Of a stretch of 64,000 bases of DNA, positions 25,317 through 33,620 are shown one piece after another. The stretch comes from RGIG7213 sp045545665 (GTDB lineage: Bacteria > Bacillota > Clostridia > Oscillospirales > CAG-272). The stretch spans positions 93,075-157,074 of the forward strand of contig JAZQBL010000013.1 of assembly GCA_045545665.1 (NCBI GenBank), written 5' to 3'. A program made the position numbers and the translations under genes. Under the pieces are notes generated by a model. The model was not told where the DNA came from. It was given only the letters and a program-made list of their open reading frames with translations, and did not search any database. Within the stretch, counting starts at the first letter, position 1; each line of letters starts with the position of its first letter.

Positions 25317-25877
25317 TTAATTATTCTTTTCTTTATATATGTTATAAGTATCGGTAAATACGGAATTTAAAAATTCATCCTCCGTATATTCCCTTAAATA
25401 ATAACCGTCGCTTGTGGTAAGATACACCTTTATCGTTTCGCTGTTTCTCGGTATATCGTACTGAAATTTATTGCTTATCTTTGAAAAAGTATCAAATTCG
25501 CCGTACGCAGCTTCGATGCATTTTCCGTTGAGCTCGGTATCTGCTTTGAGTTTGCGCTTTTTGGCATCTGACGAAAACGATACTATCTCGTCTTTCTCCG
25601 CATCAAATGAGTAAAAATAAGCAATTCCATCCGTTTTTTCGTAGTCGGCTTCTTCAACCGTTACGATATATATTTCAAAAGGCACTTTTCCGTCTTCGAG
25701 CGTTTCTGCGCTTTCGTAATATTCGTAATAAGAAAATATGCGTTCTGCTTTTTTTTGTGTATACACCTGTTCCGGCGGTGCGGGGAGGGGCTTTACGAAC
25801 TGTACGTACAAAAGTCCGCCCGTTAAAATGAGCACTGCCAGAATACATATCAAAAGTGGCTTTATTGCCGATTTCAT
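25317..25877 (-). CDS. membrane-anchored protein of unknown function, co-transcribed with thrS
   Basis: A 186-residue protein with one N-terminal hydrophobic segment (about residues 8-28, PLLICILAVLILTGGLLYVQ) and a soluble, charged extracytoplasmic domain rich in Tyr, Glu and Lys. No family recognised. CGGAGATAAT leads to ATG 25877. It sits between the T-box leader and thrS with 12 bp to thrS, an unusual first gene for a tRNA-synthetase transcript. Confidence 0.7.
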   Translation of the reverse strand: MKSAIKPLLICILAVLILTGGLLYVQFVKPLPAPPEQVYTQKKAERIFSYYEYYESAETLEDGKVPFEIYIVTVEEADYEKTDGIAYFYSFDAEKDEIVSFSSDAKKRKLKADTELNGKCIEAAYGEFDTFSKISNKFQYDIPRNSETIKVYLTTSDGYYLREYTEDEFLNSVFTDTYNIYKEKNN

Positions 25878-25913
25878 ATTATCTCCGTTTCCGCCTTACG
25901 GCTAAAAAAACAA

Positions 25914-26113
25914 AACGCCCCGAGGAAAAATCCCTCGGGGCGGTAATTCCGCGGTTCCACCCGAATTTGTAGCTCTTTACCGTATAACGGCGGTGCCGTG
26001 CCGTCATTTCCTACGGCATTAAAGTAAAGCGGTGTCCCTTTTGTTTTACCCCAAGCGCTCCTCTCAGCTGCAGAGCTTCTCTGTACATGGAATATAACGG
26101 GCTTCTTTACCGA
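25914..26113 (-). promoter_or_regulatory. T-box leader, tRNA-Thr type
   Basis: On the minus strand the T-box motif GGGTGGAACCGCGG (25963-25950) is followed by a terminator: CGCCCCGAGG and CCTCGGGGCG stem (25942-25916) then a T-run. Upstream, GGACACCGC offers a Thr specifier (ACA or ACC). Uncharged tRNA-Thr should stabilise the antiterminator and allow transcription of the membrane gene and thrS. The leader starts right at the end of mgsA. Confidence 0.9.
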
Positions 26114-26119
26114 AAAAGA

Positions 26120-26545
26120 TCATTTTCTTTTGTTGAGATTATACTGTGATCGGGGATTTACTATTTCTCTCCAATCAAGATCGCCTCTTTCAAGGGCGCA
26201 TATAAGCACCTCTGCCGTTGCGATATTCGTTGCAACGGGAACGTTGTGTATGTCACAAAGTCTGATAAGATCAAACGATTCTTCTGTATTTGCTTCGGGC
26301 TTCGTATCTCTGAAATAAAGCAAGACGTCTATTTCATTATACGCTATACGGGAAGCTATCTGCTGTTCGCCGCCGTGCTCACCGGAAAGCAGTCTTTCTA
26401 TCTGTAAGCCCGTGGCATCTGCGATATATTTGCCCGTGATACCCGTGGCGCAAAGATTATGTTTACTTAAAATTCCGCAGTATGCAATGCAGAACTGCGC
26501 CATAAGTTCTTTTTTTCTGTCGTGTGCGATAATTGCTATTTCCAT
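26120..26545 (-). CDS. mgsA: methylglyoxal synthase (divergent active site)
   Basis: A 141-residue MgsA converting dihydroxyacetone phosphate to methylglyoxal. The fold motifs ALIAHD-like (AIIAHDRKK), CATGITGKYIADATGL, IDVLLYFRDT and NVPVATNIATAEVLI are all present. The catalytic Asp of the E. coli enzyme (Asp71, in GGDQQ) is Glu60 here (GGEQQ), and the position of Asp101 also appears to be Glu. Asp91 is kept. It directly follows a MinD-like ATPase gene, a pairing known from clostridial min/rod loci. Activity is likely but should be treated as unproven. Confidence 0.85.
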   Translation of the reverse strand: MEIAIIAHDRKKELMAQFCIAYCGILSKHNLCATGITGKYIADATGLQIERLLSGEHGGEQQIASRIAYNEIDVLLYFRDTKPEANTEESFDLIRLCDIHNVPVATNIATAEVLICALERGDLDWREIVNPRSQYNLNKRK

Positions 26546-26585
26546 TGGGATCCCTGCCTTTCTTCTTTTTAGGCAAACTGACTGA

Positions 26586-27383
26586 TCATACTGTCAAAAC
26601 CTTTTTTCTCTTTATCTTTTTAACTCCCTTAAGTATGGGTACGTATCTTTCCCCTGTTTTTTCGGACACTATTCGCTGAGCGATATTTTTGAAAGCTCTG
26701 TGCGATACAAATCCGTCGTTTGAAGCAAGTATTCCGCGTTCTTGCGCGTATACGAGCTTGACGTCGTAAGGAACGACACCCAAAAGAGAAACTTTTGCCG
26801 AATCTATTATATCTATCATTCCTGCGCGTTTACCGTCAACAACTGCCGAATAGTCGAAATTATTCACAATAAGACGCGGTGAGACGTTTGCATCCTCGCA
26901 CATACGTGCGCTTTTCTGTGCCCCTCTCAGAGATGCGGGGGTGTGTGATGCTATTACCATTGCCTCGTCTGATGCTTTGAGCGCACATTCAAGTGCGAAC
27001 GTGTCAGCACCCGCTGTGTCCAGAATGACGTAGTCAAGTCCTTCGTCTTTTGCGAGCTGTCTTAATTTTTGTGCAAATTCATCCGACGTAAAGGAATCGG
27101 AAAACTCATACGGCGCACCGAGGAAAAACAAATTCTCCGAACGCTTATCCGTTATTTTTGCATCGTTATACTGCCGTCTGCCCGAAAGCACGTCGCATAT
27201 ATCGAACAATACGGAATTTTCATATCCCATAATGAGATCGAGAGAGCGTACGTCAAAGTCAAGATCGCACAAAAGCACACGGCATCCGTACAGCGAAAGC
27301 TGATATGCCACGTTTGCGGCAACCGTTGACTTTCCGACTCCGCCTTTTAATGACGTTGAAAGAATTATTTTTGGTTTGTTCAT
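26586..27383 (-). CDS. MinD/ParA-family ATPase
   Basis: A 265-residue P-loop ATPase with the deviant Walker A motif KGGVGKST, the switch segment LLCDLDFDVRSLD, and DYVILDTAGAD. It resembles MinD more than ParA, and its position just before mgsA matches min operons of Clostridia. The C-terminus is strongly basic (KGVKKIKRKKVLTV) rather than a clear amphipathic MinD membrane helix, and no minC or minE is adjacent, so a division-site role is uncertain. The start is set at the ATG at 27383, after GGGTGAT. Confidence 0.8.
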   Translation of the reverse strand: MNKPKIILSTSLKGGVGKSTVAANVAYQLSLYGCRVLLCDLDFDVRSLDLIMGYENSVLFDICDVLSGRRQYNDAKITDKRSENLFFLGAPYEFSDSFTSDEFAQKLRQLAKDEGLDYVILDTAGADTFALECALKASDEAMVIASHTPASLRGAQKSARMCEDANVSPRLIVNNFDYSAVVDGKRAGMIDIIDSAKVSLLGVVPYDVKLVYAQERGILASNDGFVSHRAFKNIAQRIVSEKTGERYVPILKGVKKIKRKKVLTV

Positions 27384-27457
27384 ATGATCACCCGTCTTTA
27401 CGTACACTCATTTTACCACATACAGACTCGTTTTGTCAATAACAATTTTTCAAAACA

Positions 27458-27775
27458 CTAAAAATCACGGTTTACGGTAAGTGCTATGAGAAGGTCCGTA
27501 CTGTCGTCCGACGCCGACTTGTTGTTTATCACCTTTCCGCATTTGTCACACTTGTGCGTTATGACAAAGCCCTTTTTGGCATCGGGTTTTGCGGAAACGG
27601 GACGCATAACGCCTTTACAGTCAGATGCTCTGTCGCCGGGGTTTACGTCAAGGTGCAGCGAACATAAGCACTTCGGGCAGTGATTTCTCGACGTATAGCC
27701 GAGTGGCGGCACTTCGCTTTTGCAGTTTACGCACACAAAGCCCGAATCGTTTTTGGAAAATCGTTTAGTTTGCAT
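27458..27775 (-). CDS. RNHCP domain protein
   Basis: A 105-residue zinc-ribbon-like protein. The name-giving motif RNHCPKC is seen in TSRNHCPKCLCSLHLD, with further CxxC pairs (FVCVNCKSE and HKCDKCGKV). AAAAGGG precedes ATG 27775. The function of the family is not known; the metal-binding pattern suggests nucleic-acid binding. It is first in a minus-strand run leading to the MinD-like gene. Confidence 0.9.
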   Translation of the reverse strand: MQTKRFSKNDSGFVCVNCKSEVPPLGYTSRNHCPKCLCSLHLDVNPGDRASDCKGVMRPVSAKPDAKKGFVITHKCDKCGKVINNKSASDDSTDLLIALTVNRDF

Positions 27776-27829
27776 AAATCAAACCCTTTTGAATTAAAAT
27801 AATGTTACCTTGTTTTATTTCTATCAAAT

Positions 27830-27976
27830 ATGATCTTTAATAATTTACCGAAAATATTGACATTCACCGAGCAGTCGCCTTATTCTACGCCGATAATACT
27901 GACGGTTTTGGGAATATTTTGCGCCGTTTTCATTCTCGTTATAACGCTTTCACTTATCGGAAAGCTCAGAAAATGA
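27830..27976 (+). CDS. candidate 48-residue single-span membrane peptide
   Basis: A short frame, MIFNNLPKILTFTEQSPYST then a hydrophobic segment (PIILTVLGIFCAVFILVITL) and a basic end (GKLRK). Codon choice resembles that of the neighbours and the stop abuts the convergent stop at 27977. Against it: no Shine-Dalgarno is visible. Low to moderate confidence. Confidence 0.4.
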   Translation: MIFNNLPKILTFTEQSPYSTPIILTVLGIFCAVFILVITLSLIGKLRK

Positions 27977-29092
27977 TCAAAGCAATGCTTCATCCATAAG
28001 CGGAAGAGCCTTGAACGCCGCAACGTCGAACGAAGAGACGTTTTTGACGTCTGTCTTTGAAAACAGTTCTTTTTTCTTGATATCAATGATATCGGCATCA
28101 AGCTCGGAAAAGAAATTTTTGTTTATTTCTTTTTCATAGCCCTTGTCATCAAGGGCGTATTTTTTTATTATGTGTATTCCGTAAGCACTTTCAACAGTGC
28201 GTACTTCGCCTTCCTTCATCTCAAACGAAGCGTTAAGGAAGTTTTCTTCGTACGCCGAATCCTTCGTAAGGAAATAGCCGTCGGTGTAATACGTCATACC
28301 CTCGTCTTCGTTGTACTTTTCGATAAGCTCTTCGAAATCGTCACCTGCCAAGGCTTTATCGTATACTTCCTTCGCAAGTGCCTTTTTTTCTTCCTTTTCT
28401 TTGTCGGTGAGTTTTTCCGTTTTATAATAACCGGTCGACGTGTCAACGACACGTTCGCCCTCGTCGTCAAGTACGTATTTGTCAACCGTGTTTACAAGCA
28501 CGTGCTTTACTCTTACGTAATTTTCTTTATAATATTCTTCTCTTTCGTCCTGTGTCACCTTGTGCGTGCCGTTTTCGCCGAAAAGATAGTCTTCAACCAT
28601 TGATTTTTTTATTTCAAGCTCATATATTTCCGAAAGAGCTTTTACATTCAGCTTGTATTTCGCAAGCTCCGTATTGAGTGCCGAGCGGGAGCCTATCTCA
28701 TCTATGTCACCGTCGATAAACGAATCGACCGATTCTTTTATCTGCTCTTCTGCTCCTTCTATACTGCCCAAAGAATTTTCGTTGTATATATTAAGATACG
28801 CAACAAGCTCCGTTATGTACTGCTCTGCCTGTGCTTTCGTAAGGTCGTAAAGCGTTTTGTCTTCGACGTCCGTGTCCCAGAAATCTTCCGTATACGTTTC
28901 AGCACTTACGCTTCCGTAGCCGATGAACGTATTTAAAAATTTCGTTTTGTAGTACGCCATCCAGTATGAATACTGCTTCTGCGTTACGCCGACGTCGTTA
29001 CAAAAAACGACGTTTTCCGCCTTTTCTTCTCCGCACGAGCAAAGCCCTGACAAAAGAGCTATAACAATAAATACCGAAAAAAGTTTTTTCAT
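27977..29092 (-). CDS. PrsA-like foldase lipoprotein (PpiC parvulin), copy 1
   Basis: A 371-residue lipoprotein. The signal ends LLSGLCSC (lipobox). A SurA/PrsA-type helical N-domain is followed by a parvulin-like rotamase region (YVRVKHVLVNT, then AGDDFEELIEKYNEDEGM and FLNASFEMKEGEV, ending SAYGIHIIKKY). PrsA proteins fold secreted proteins at the outer face of the membrane. The gene lies 15 bp downstream of a paralogue in the same direction, so they form an operon. Confidence 0.85.
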   Translation of the reverse strand: MKKLFSVFIVIALLSGLCSCGEEKAENVVFCNDVGVTQKQYSYWMAYYKTKFLNTFIGYGSVSAETYTEDFWDTDVEDKTLYDLTKAQAEQYITELVAYLNIYNENSLGSIEGAEEQIKESVDSFIDGDIDEIGSRSALNTELAKYKLNVKALSEIYELEIKKSMVEDYLFGENGTHKVTQDEREEYYKENYVRVKHVLVNTVDKYVLDDEGERVVDTSTGYYKTEKLTDKEKEEKKALAKEVYDKALAGDDFEELIEKYNEDEGMTYYTDGYFLTKDSAYEENFLNASFEMKEGEVRTVESAYGIHIIKKYALDDKGYEKEINKNFFSELDADIIDIKKKELFSKTDVKNVSSFDVAAFKALPLMDEALL

Positions 29093-29107
29093 ATATTTCT
29101 CCGTTTA

Positions 29108-30238
29108 TCAGAACAGGTAAGTCCAGGATTCGCTGTATATTACTTCATCTATGGGATATTTGCTTATGACCTTATCGTTTACGGAGATCTTGTCAAAATA
29201 GCTCATAAGCTTATTTTTGAGTTTTTCTTCTTCGACAAGCTCGTCGAAATTCGTAAAATCGTCTTCGTTTTCAGTGTGGTCGTAGCCGTTTTCATCAAGC
29301 TCGATACGGTTTATAAGATGCAGACCGTAATCCGATTTTATAAGTCTGTATTCGCCTATTTCCATATCCTTGACAGCATCGAGAATATCGGGAAAATAAT
29401 TGTCCTTTGACGTCGTGAGCTTGTTGAAATAGTGTCCGTAGGGGTATTTTTCAAACGAAAGCTCCTCGGTATTTTTTATCAAAAGGTCGTCAAAGTCCTC
29501 TCCGTTTTCGGCACGCTGTAAAAGCGACTGCGCGAGTGAGAATTTTTCGTCCCATCTTTCGTCGCTTATTTCTTCGGTAACGGCGTATCCGTCCTTATCG
29601 AACTTTATTTTTCCGTTTTCGTCACGGACGAAATCGACGTCCATTATGTATATCTGCTTATAACGGCAGTAGTTTTCGTTGTAATATGCGTTTCTGTCCT
29701 CGGCATTTACAACTTCCTTTCCGCTTTCACCGTACAGATAATCCTGCACAGCCTCTGCTTTTGCGTTTGAAAGGAATATTTCGTACATATCGTCAACGGA
29801 AAGCCCCAGCTCCTTCATAAGCTCGTCTTTTTCAAATTCTTCCTCCCCGCCGATACCCAGAAGCAAACCGTCTATCATCGACTGAGCCTCTGTTTTTTTC
29901 GCATCCGTCAGGGTAAGGCGGTACTCGTCAAACAAATATTCGGCAACGAGCTTCGTCTTTATAGCCGTCAACGTTACGTCCTGGAGATAATCGGCAACGG
30001 TGACACCGTTTGACGATGAATTCCAGAATTCCTCCGTATCGTCCTCCCCGAAGGTATATATCCAATACGGTCGGTAGCAGGACATATAGTAAGCAAATAT
30101 CTCCTCTTCCATAGTGACGGAGCCTATCTGCAAGGCGTAATCTCCGACCATCTTTTTTATTTTAGCGCACGATACGCAGGAAAAAAGCATAACGGCGGCA
30201 AGTGCGGTACAAACAGCTTTTATAATATATTTCTTCAT
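29108..30238 (-). CDS. PrsA-like foldase lipoprotein, copy 2
   Basis: A 376-residue lipoprotein paralogous to the next gene. The signal ends MLFSCVSC. The N-domain has the same layout, and the rotamase-like part reads CRYKQIYIMDVDF, GEDFDDLLIKNTEE and KSDYGLHLINRIE. The His at the start of the parvulin core (KHVLV in copy 1) is Gln-Ile here (KQIYI), so this copy may be chaperone-only. GGAGG leads to ATG 30238. Confidence 0.8.
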   Translation of the reverse strand: MKKYIIKAVCTALAAVMLFSCVSCAKIKKMVGDYALQIGSVTMEEEIFAYYMSCYRPYWIYTFGEDDTEEFWNSSSNGVTVADYLQDVTLTAIKTKLVAEYLFDEYRLTLTDAKKTEAQSMIDGLLLGIGGEEEFEKDELMKELGLSVDDMYEIFLSNAKAEAVQDYLYGESGKEVVNAEDRNAYYNENYCRYKQIYIMDVDFVRDENGKIKFDKDGYAVTEEISDERWDEKFSLAQSLLQRAENGEDFDDLLIKNTEELSFEKYPYGHYFNKLTTSKDNYFPDILDAVKDMEIGEYRLIKSDYGLHLINRIELDENGYDHTENEDDFTNFDELVEEEKLKNKLMSYFDKISVNDKVISKYPIDEVIYSESWTYLF

Positions 30239-30362
30239 TTTCGAAGCCTCCGGATCTGATTATAACTTTTTTTATTATATCACACCAAAACCGTTATTTC
30301 TATATATAGGTGATAATTTTTTTTGAACTGTTTAAATATGCAAAAACAACGAAAAAGGCGTA

Positions 30363-30391
30363 TTGACAAACATTTTTTCCTGTGATATACT
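30363..30391 (+). promoter_or_regulatory. promoter of the GH36-type gene
   Basis: TTGACA (30363-30368), 17 bp, TATACT (30386-30391): near consensus. Confidence 0.8.
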
Positions 30392-30425
30392 TGAAGTATA
30401 ATATTTGTAAATGAGGTACAGATCT

Positions 30426-32279
30426 ATGATAAAACCGCAGTTTTCGTTTTTATATGACGGCAAGCCTTACGACCCAGAGGTAAACAAGGATATAAAAACA
30501 ACGCTTGAAGTAAAAAAATACGACGAATTTGACGCTGTTGAATGGACCGTCTGGTACGAAAACGTATCCGACAAAAACAGTGGCACGCTTTCCGAAATAA
30601 AGGATATCGACGCCGTGCTCACGTTGCCCGAATACGTTCACGAATTTATGGGCAACAGATACACGGAGGAAGCGCCGAAGGTCATCTGGACGCAGGGACT
30701 CGTTGAAGGTGAAGCGTATTCGTACGACGATGCACGTTCTGCCGAGGAATTTTCATATCATACGAAATATTTCTTCAACAAGGGCGTTACTTACAGCTTT
30801 GAAAACGGTGAGGGCAGATGCTCTGACGAGGTTATGCCGTTTTTCGAGGTTGCTTGCAAAGACGCAGGTTACATCGTTGCACTCGGTTGGACGGGAAGCT
30901 GGATAGCAACGCTTTCAAAGGAAGATGAAGGCATCCGCTTCAAGGCAGGTCTTCACTATGCGGAATATTATCTCAAGCCCGGCGAAAAGGTAAGAGGTGC
31001 GTCCGTTCTCGTTATGCAGTATTCCGAAAAGGACGATCAGTACAACAAATTCCGTGATCTTATGTGGCAGCAGTACACGCCCAAATGTCTTACGAAGGAA
31101 AACCCCGGTCTTCTTGCAAACCTTTTCTGGGGAAGCCTTCCCAGCGACGAGATGATAAACCGCATAAAGCGTTTCCGCGAAAACGGCGTTGAGTTTGATC
31201 AGTACTGGATAGATGCGGCTTGGAACGGCAAAAAGGCAAAGAGTGACTGCAACTTTGACAGCATCTGGGCTGACGAAGTCGGTGACTGGGAAGTAAAGCT
31301 TGATGCTCACCCCGATAAATTTCTTGACGTCGTTGCCGAAGCGAAAAAGAGCAACGCGGGCTTTATGCTTTGGTTTGACACGGAAAAGGTGGCGAAAGTC
31401 GCACCGATAGCATCCGAGCATCCCGAATATTTCATAGACGCGGGCGAAAGCTATCTGCTTGCAAACTTCGCAAAGAAAGAAGTAAGAGATTATTATTACA
31501 ACATACTCAGAGAGCACATAAAAACACTTGATATCCGTTGCTACAGACAGGACTTCAACTGCACACCCGATATTTTCTGGAAAGCGGCTGACGAAGAAGG
31601 CAGACGCGGTATTACGGAAATATACCACATTCTCGGTATGTACGAGCTGTGGGATAAGCTCATTGCAGAATTCCCCCACCTTATAATCGACAACTGTGCA
31701 TCGGGCGGAAGAAGAATAGATATAGAAACCCTGAAGCGTTCGCTTATGCTTTACAAAACGGACTATCAGTGCATATTCAACCCCAACCCCGACGTAACGA
31801 ACGTACACAACACAAACGCATCCCGTCTTTTCCCCGTTACGGGCTGTTCAACGAAAAAGAAAATGGATACGTATGCGGCAAGAAGCACGTATTCGGCAAC
31901 GTGGGGCATAGGCTCGTATGCAACTATCTTCCACTCTATGACGGATGAAGAAATGAAATGGCTTTCGGGTGTCGTTAAAGAATTCAGATCAATCCGCAGA
32001 TTCTTCCCCTGCCATTTCCACAACTTCGGCTCTGACAGCCTCGACCTTACCTCGTGGGTGATCTGGCAGTACCACGACGTTGAAACAAACGAAGGAATGA
32101 TTATGGCATTCAGACGTGAAAAATCTCCCTGCTGTACGGCAAAAATATCCCTTAAAGAGCTTGACGGCGAATACACCTTCACAAGCCTTGACACGGGCGC
32201 ATCATTTGTCGGCGGCGCAGATCTTACGATAGAACTTCCCGAACAGTATTCCTCAACTATCATTACGTACAAGAAATAA
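30426..32279 (+). CDS. GH36-type alpha-galactosidase-like glycosidase
   Basis: A 617-residue clan GH-D enzyme without a signal peptide, so cytoplasmic. A beta-sandwich N-domain (to about 220) is followed by a TIM barrel: VEFDQYWIDAAWNG, GFMLWFDTEKV, RCYRQDFN (the nucleophile Asp position), IIDNCASGGRRIDIE, and KTDYQC (candidate acid/base). Such enzymes cleave alpha-galactosides such as raffinose-family oligosaccharides. The acid/base region differs from textbook GH36, so the exact substrate is uncertain. The start is ATG 30426 with TGAGGT 8 nt upstream. Single-gene unit with its own promoter and terminator. Confidence 0.85.
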   Translation: MIKPQFSFLYDGKPYDPEVNKDIKTTLEVKKYDEFDAVEWTVWYENVSDKNSGTLSEIKDIDAVLTLPEYVHEFMGNRYTEEAPKVIWTQGLVEGEAYSYDDARSAEEFSYHTKYFFNKGVTYSFENGEGRCSDEVMPFFEVACKDAGYIVALGWTGSWIATLSKEDEGIRFKAGLHYAEYYLKPGEKVRGASVLVMQYSEKDDQYNKFRDLMWQQYTPKCLTKENPGLLANLFWGSLPSDEMINRIKRFRENGVEFDQYWIDAAWNGKKAKSDCNFDSIWADEVGDWEVKLDAHPDKFLDVVAEAKKSNAGFMLWFDTEKVAKVAPIASEHPEYFIDAGESYLLANFAKKEVRDYYYNILREHIKTLDIRCYRQDFNCTPDIFWKAADEEGRRGITEIYHILGMYELWDKLIAEFPHLIIDNCASGGRRIDIETLKRSLMLYKTDYQCIFNPNPDVTNVHNTNASRLFPVTGCSTKKKMDTYAARSTYSATWGIGSYATIFHSMTDEEMKWLSGVVKEFRSIRRFFPCHFHNFGSDSLDLTSWVIWQYHDVETNEGMIMAFRREKSPCCTAKISLKELDGEYTFTSLDTGASFVGGADLTIELPEQYSSTIITYKK

Positions 32280-32288
32280 TCAAATAAT

Positions 32289-32324
32289 AAAGTGGCAGGC
32301 TCAATTCTTTGAGCCTGCCACTTT
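32289..32324 (+). terminator. terminator of the GH36-type gene
   Basis: AAAGTGGCAGGCTCAA (32289-32304) pairs with TTGAGCCTGCCACTTT (32309-32324), a 16-bp perfect stem. Confidence 0.85.
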
Positions 32325-32375
32325 GCTATTCGCTAAATTGGAATTTGTCGATTCACTTCTACCTGGCAATAATCG

Positions 32376-32885
32376 TTATTTTTTCTTCCATATTAGGTAA
32401 ATACCTACAATCGCTCCAATAAAAGCAACTGGAGATAACCTTACAAAAAACCACTCAAATGCATGAAGAAGAACTCCGACAACGGCTATTTCAGGGTCAC
32501 TGTAGTCCCACGCTAAATATGGGCTACCAAAAATAATTAAGAGCATCCAAACCGCTATTATGGCAACTGCTAATAGGCTAAAGAACACTGTTAACTTTTT
32601 TCGCTTTGCGTTTCTACTCAGAGCAAGTTGCAAATTGATGATTTCCAATTTTTCAGAAATCACCTTTAAGTCATTTACTTCTGTCTGTTCAACAATTTCT
32701 CCAAGCAAAACACTTACAGGTGTGTCGAGTGCTTCTGATAAAGAAATCAACATATCAGAGTCTGGTACCGACAAGCCTTGCTCCCATTTTGAAATTGTTT
32801 GGCGAACCACATTTAACTTGACAGCAAGTTCTTCTTGGGATAATCCTTTTGATTTTCGGACTGCCCTTATGTTTTCACTCAACAT
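32376..32885 (-). CDS. XRE-family regulator with membrane-spanning C-terminus
   Basis: A 169-residue protein. The N-terminal helix-turn-helix (ENIRAVRKSKGLSQEELAVK then RQTISKWEQG) is of Xre/Cro type; a linker helix and two hydrophobic segments (about residues 96-118 and 138-165) follow. This HTH plus two-helix anchor layout is common in Firmicutes and suggests a membrane-tethered regulator. The start is ATG 32885, 7 nt after a perfect AAAGGAGGT. The targets are unknown. Confidence 0.85.
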   Translation of the reverse strand: MLSENIRAVRKSKGLSQEELAVKLNVVRQTISKWEQGLSVPDSDMLISLSEALDTPVSVLLGEIVEQTEVNDLKVISEKLEIINLQLALSRNAKRKKLTVFFSLLAVAIIAVWMLLIIFGSPYLAWDYSDPEIAVVGVLLHAFEWFFVRLSPVAFIGAIVGIYLIWKKK

Positions 32886-32933
32886 GAGGAATACCTCCTT
32901 TCTTTTAGTAGTCACCTGTATTATATCAAAGTG

Positions 32934-32959
32934 TACCCGTTGCTACAAGCAACGGGTAT
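32934..32959. repeat. inverted repeat upstream of the XRE gene
   Basis: TACCCGTTGC and GCAACGGGTA flank a short loop in the promoter region of the XRE gene. It may be an operator or a terminator; there is no T-run. Confidence 0.45.
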
Positions 32960-33071
32960 TAACATTTAGGTTTGCAACTGAAATTAACAGACCATCAAAT
33001 TCTTATTTATCGTTCTATTTATAGCCGGTTTAGCCTTTGTATTACAAAGACACGGGGCAAAGCCTGTATTT

Positions 33072-33570
33072 CTATTCTTCTGAGTATAGTTCATCATAGT
33101 ACCAACGTATAGGATTTTCATATATGTACTTCACGATCTCCTCATAGTCCTCTCGACCTCTGATAATATGATCGTGAAAGCCTCGTTGCCATACGTTTTC
33201 ACCGTATTCTTTATTGCAAAATCTTTTAAATGTCGATACAAAATGTGACACAAATGAGGTCTGTTTTGTAGGGGTCGACGTCCTCGGCGACCCGTCATCG
33301 CGAACGAATAACAAAAAATGTATATGGTTCGGCATAATAACGTATTGATCTACGGTTATATTTTAATAAAATTCATTCATTTGTTTTATATGTTTATCCG
33401 CAACGATTCCGTGCGGTAATAATTCCATGTTTTTCTACAATACGGGATAAGATCTGCCGCCTGCCTTCCGTACACAGCGTTATAAAATACGCTCCCGTTG
33501 TGTTATAATCAAAATTTTTTAACCTTGTAGGCTTCCTTTTCGGTAATTCTTTTTCTTTATCCACATTCAT
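33072..33570 (-). pseudogene. REP-associated tyrosine transposase (RAYT), frameshifted
   Basis: The N-terminal piece reads MNVDKEKELPKRKPTRLKNF and NTTGAYFITLCTEGRRQIL; the C-terminal piece in another frame has VIMPNHIHFLLFV (the HUH motif, HIH) and VKYIYENPIRWYY (with the likely catalytic Tyr). Between them a frameshift near 33410-33425 and one in-frame TAA near 33366 (in the stretch MNEFY-stop-NITVDQYVIM) interrupt the gene. RAYTs are single-strand transposases related to IS200/IS605 TnpA that are linked to REP elements. The motifs are intact, so the damage is recent or the sequence contains an error. Confidence 0.8.
33268..33295 (+). repeat. 28-nt GTAG-headed REP element, copy 1
   Basis: GTAGG then stem GGGTCG...CGACCC around a loop containing CGTCCTCG. 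It lies inside the transposase reading frame (encoding the DGSPRTSTPT segment). See copies at 42622-42649 and 50606-50633. Confidence 0.65.
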
Positions 33571-33594
33571 CACCCGTTCTATTGTATCAAAAAT

Positions 33595-33620
33595 CGGCAG
33601 AGAAAACAAGTTCTCTGCCG
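33595..33620 (-). repeat. palindromic repeat, family A copy 2
   Basis: CGGCAGAGAA, loop AACAAG, TTCTCTGCCG. On the minus strand TTGTTT (33609-33604), 17 bp, TACAAT (33586-33581) points into the transposase remnant. Confidence 0.7.
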
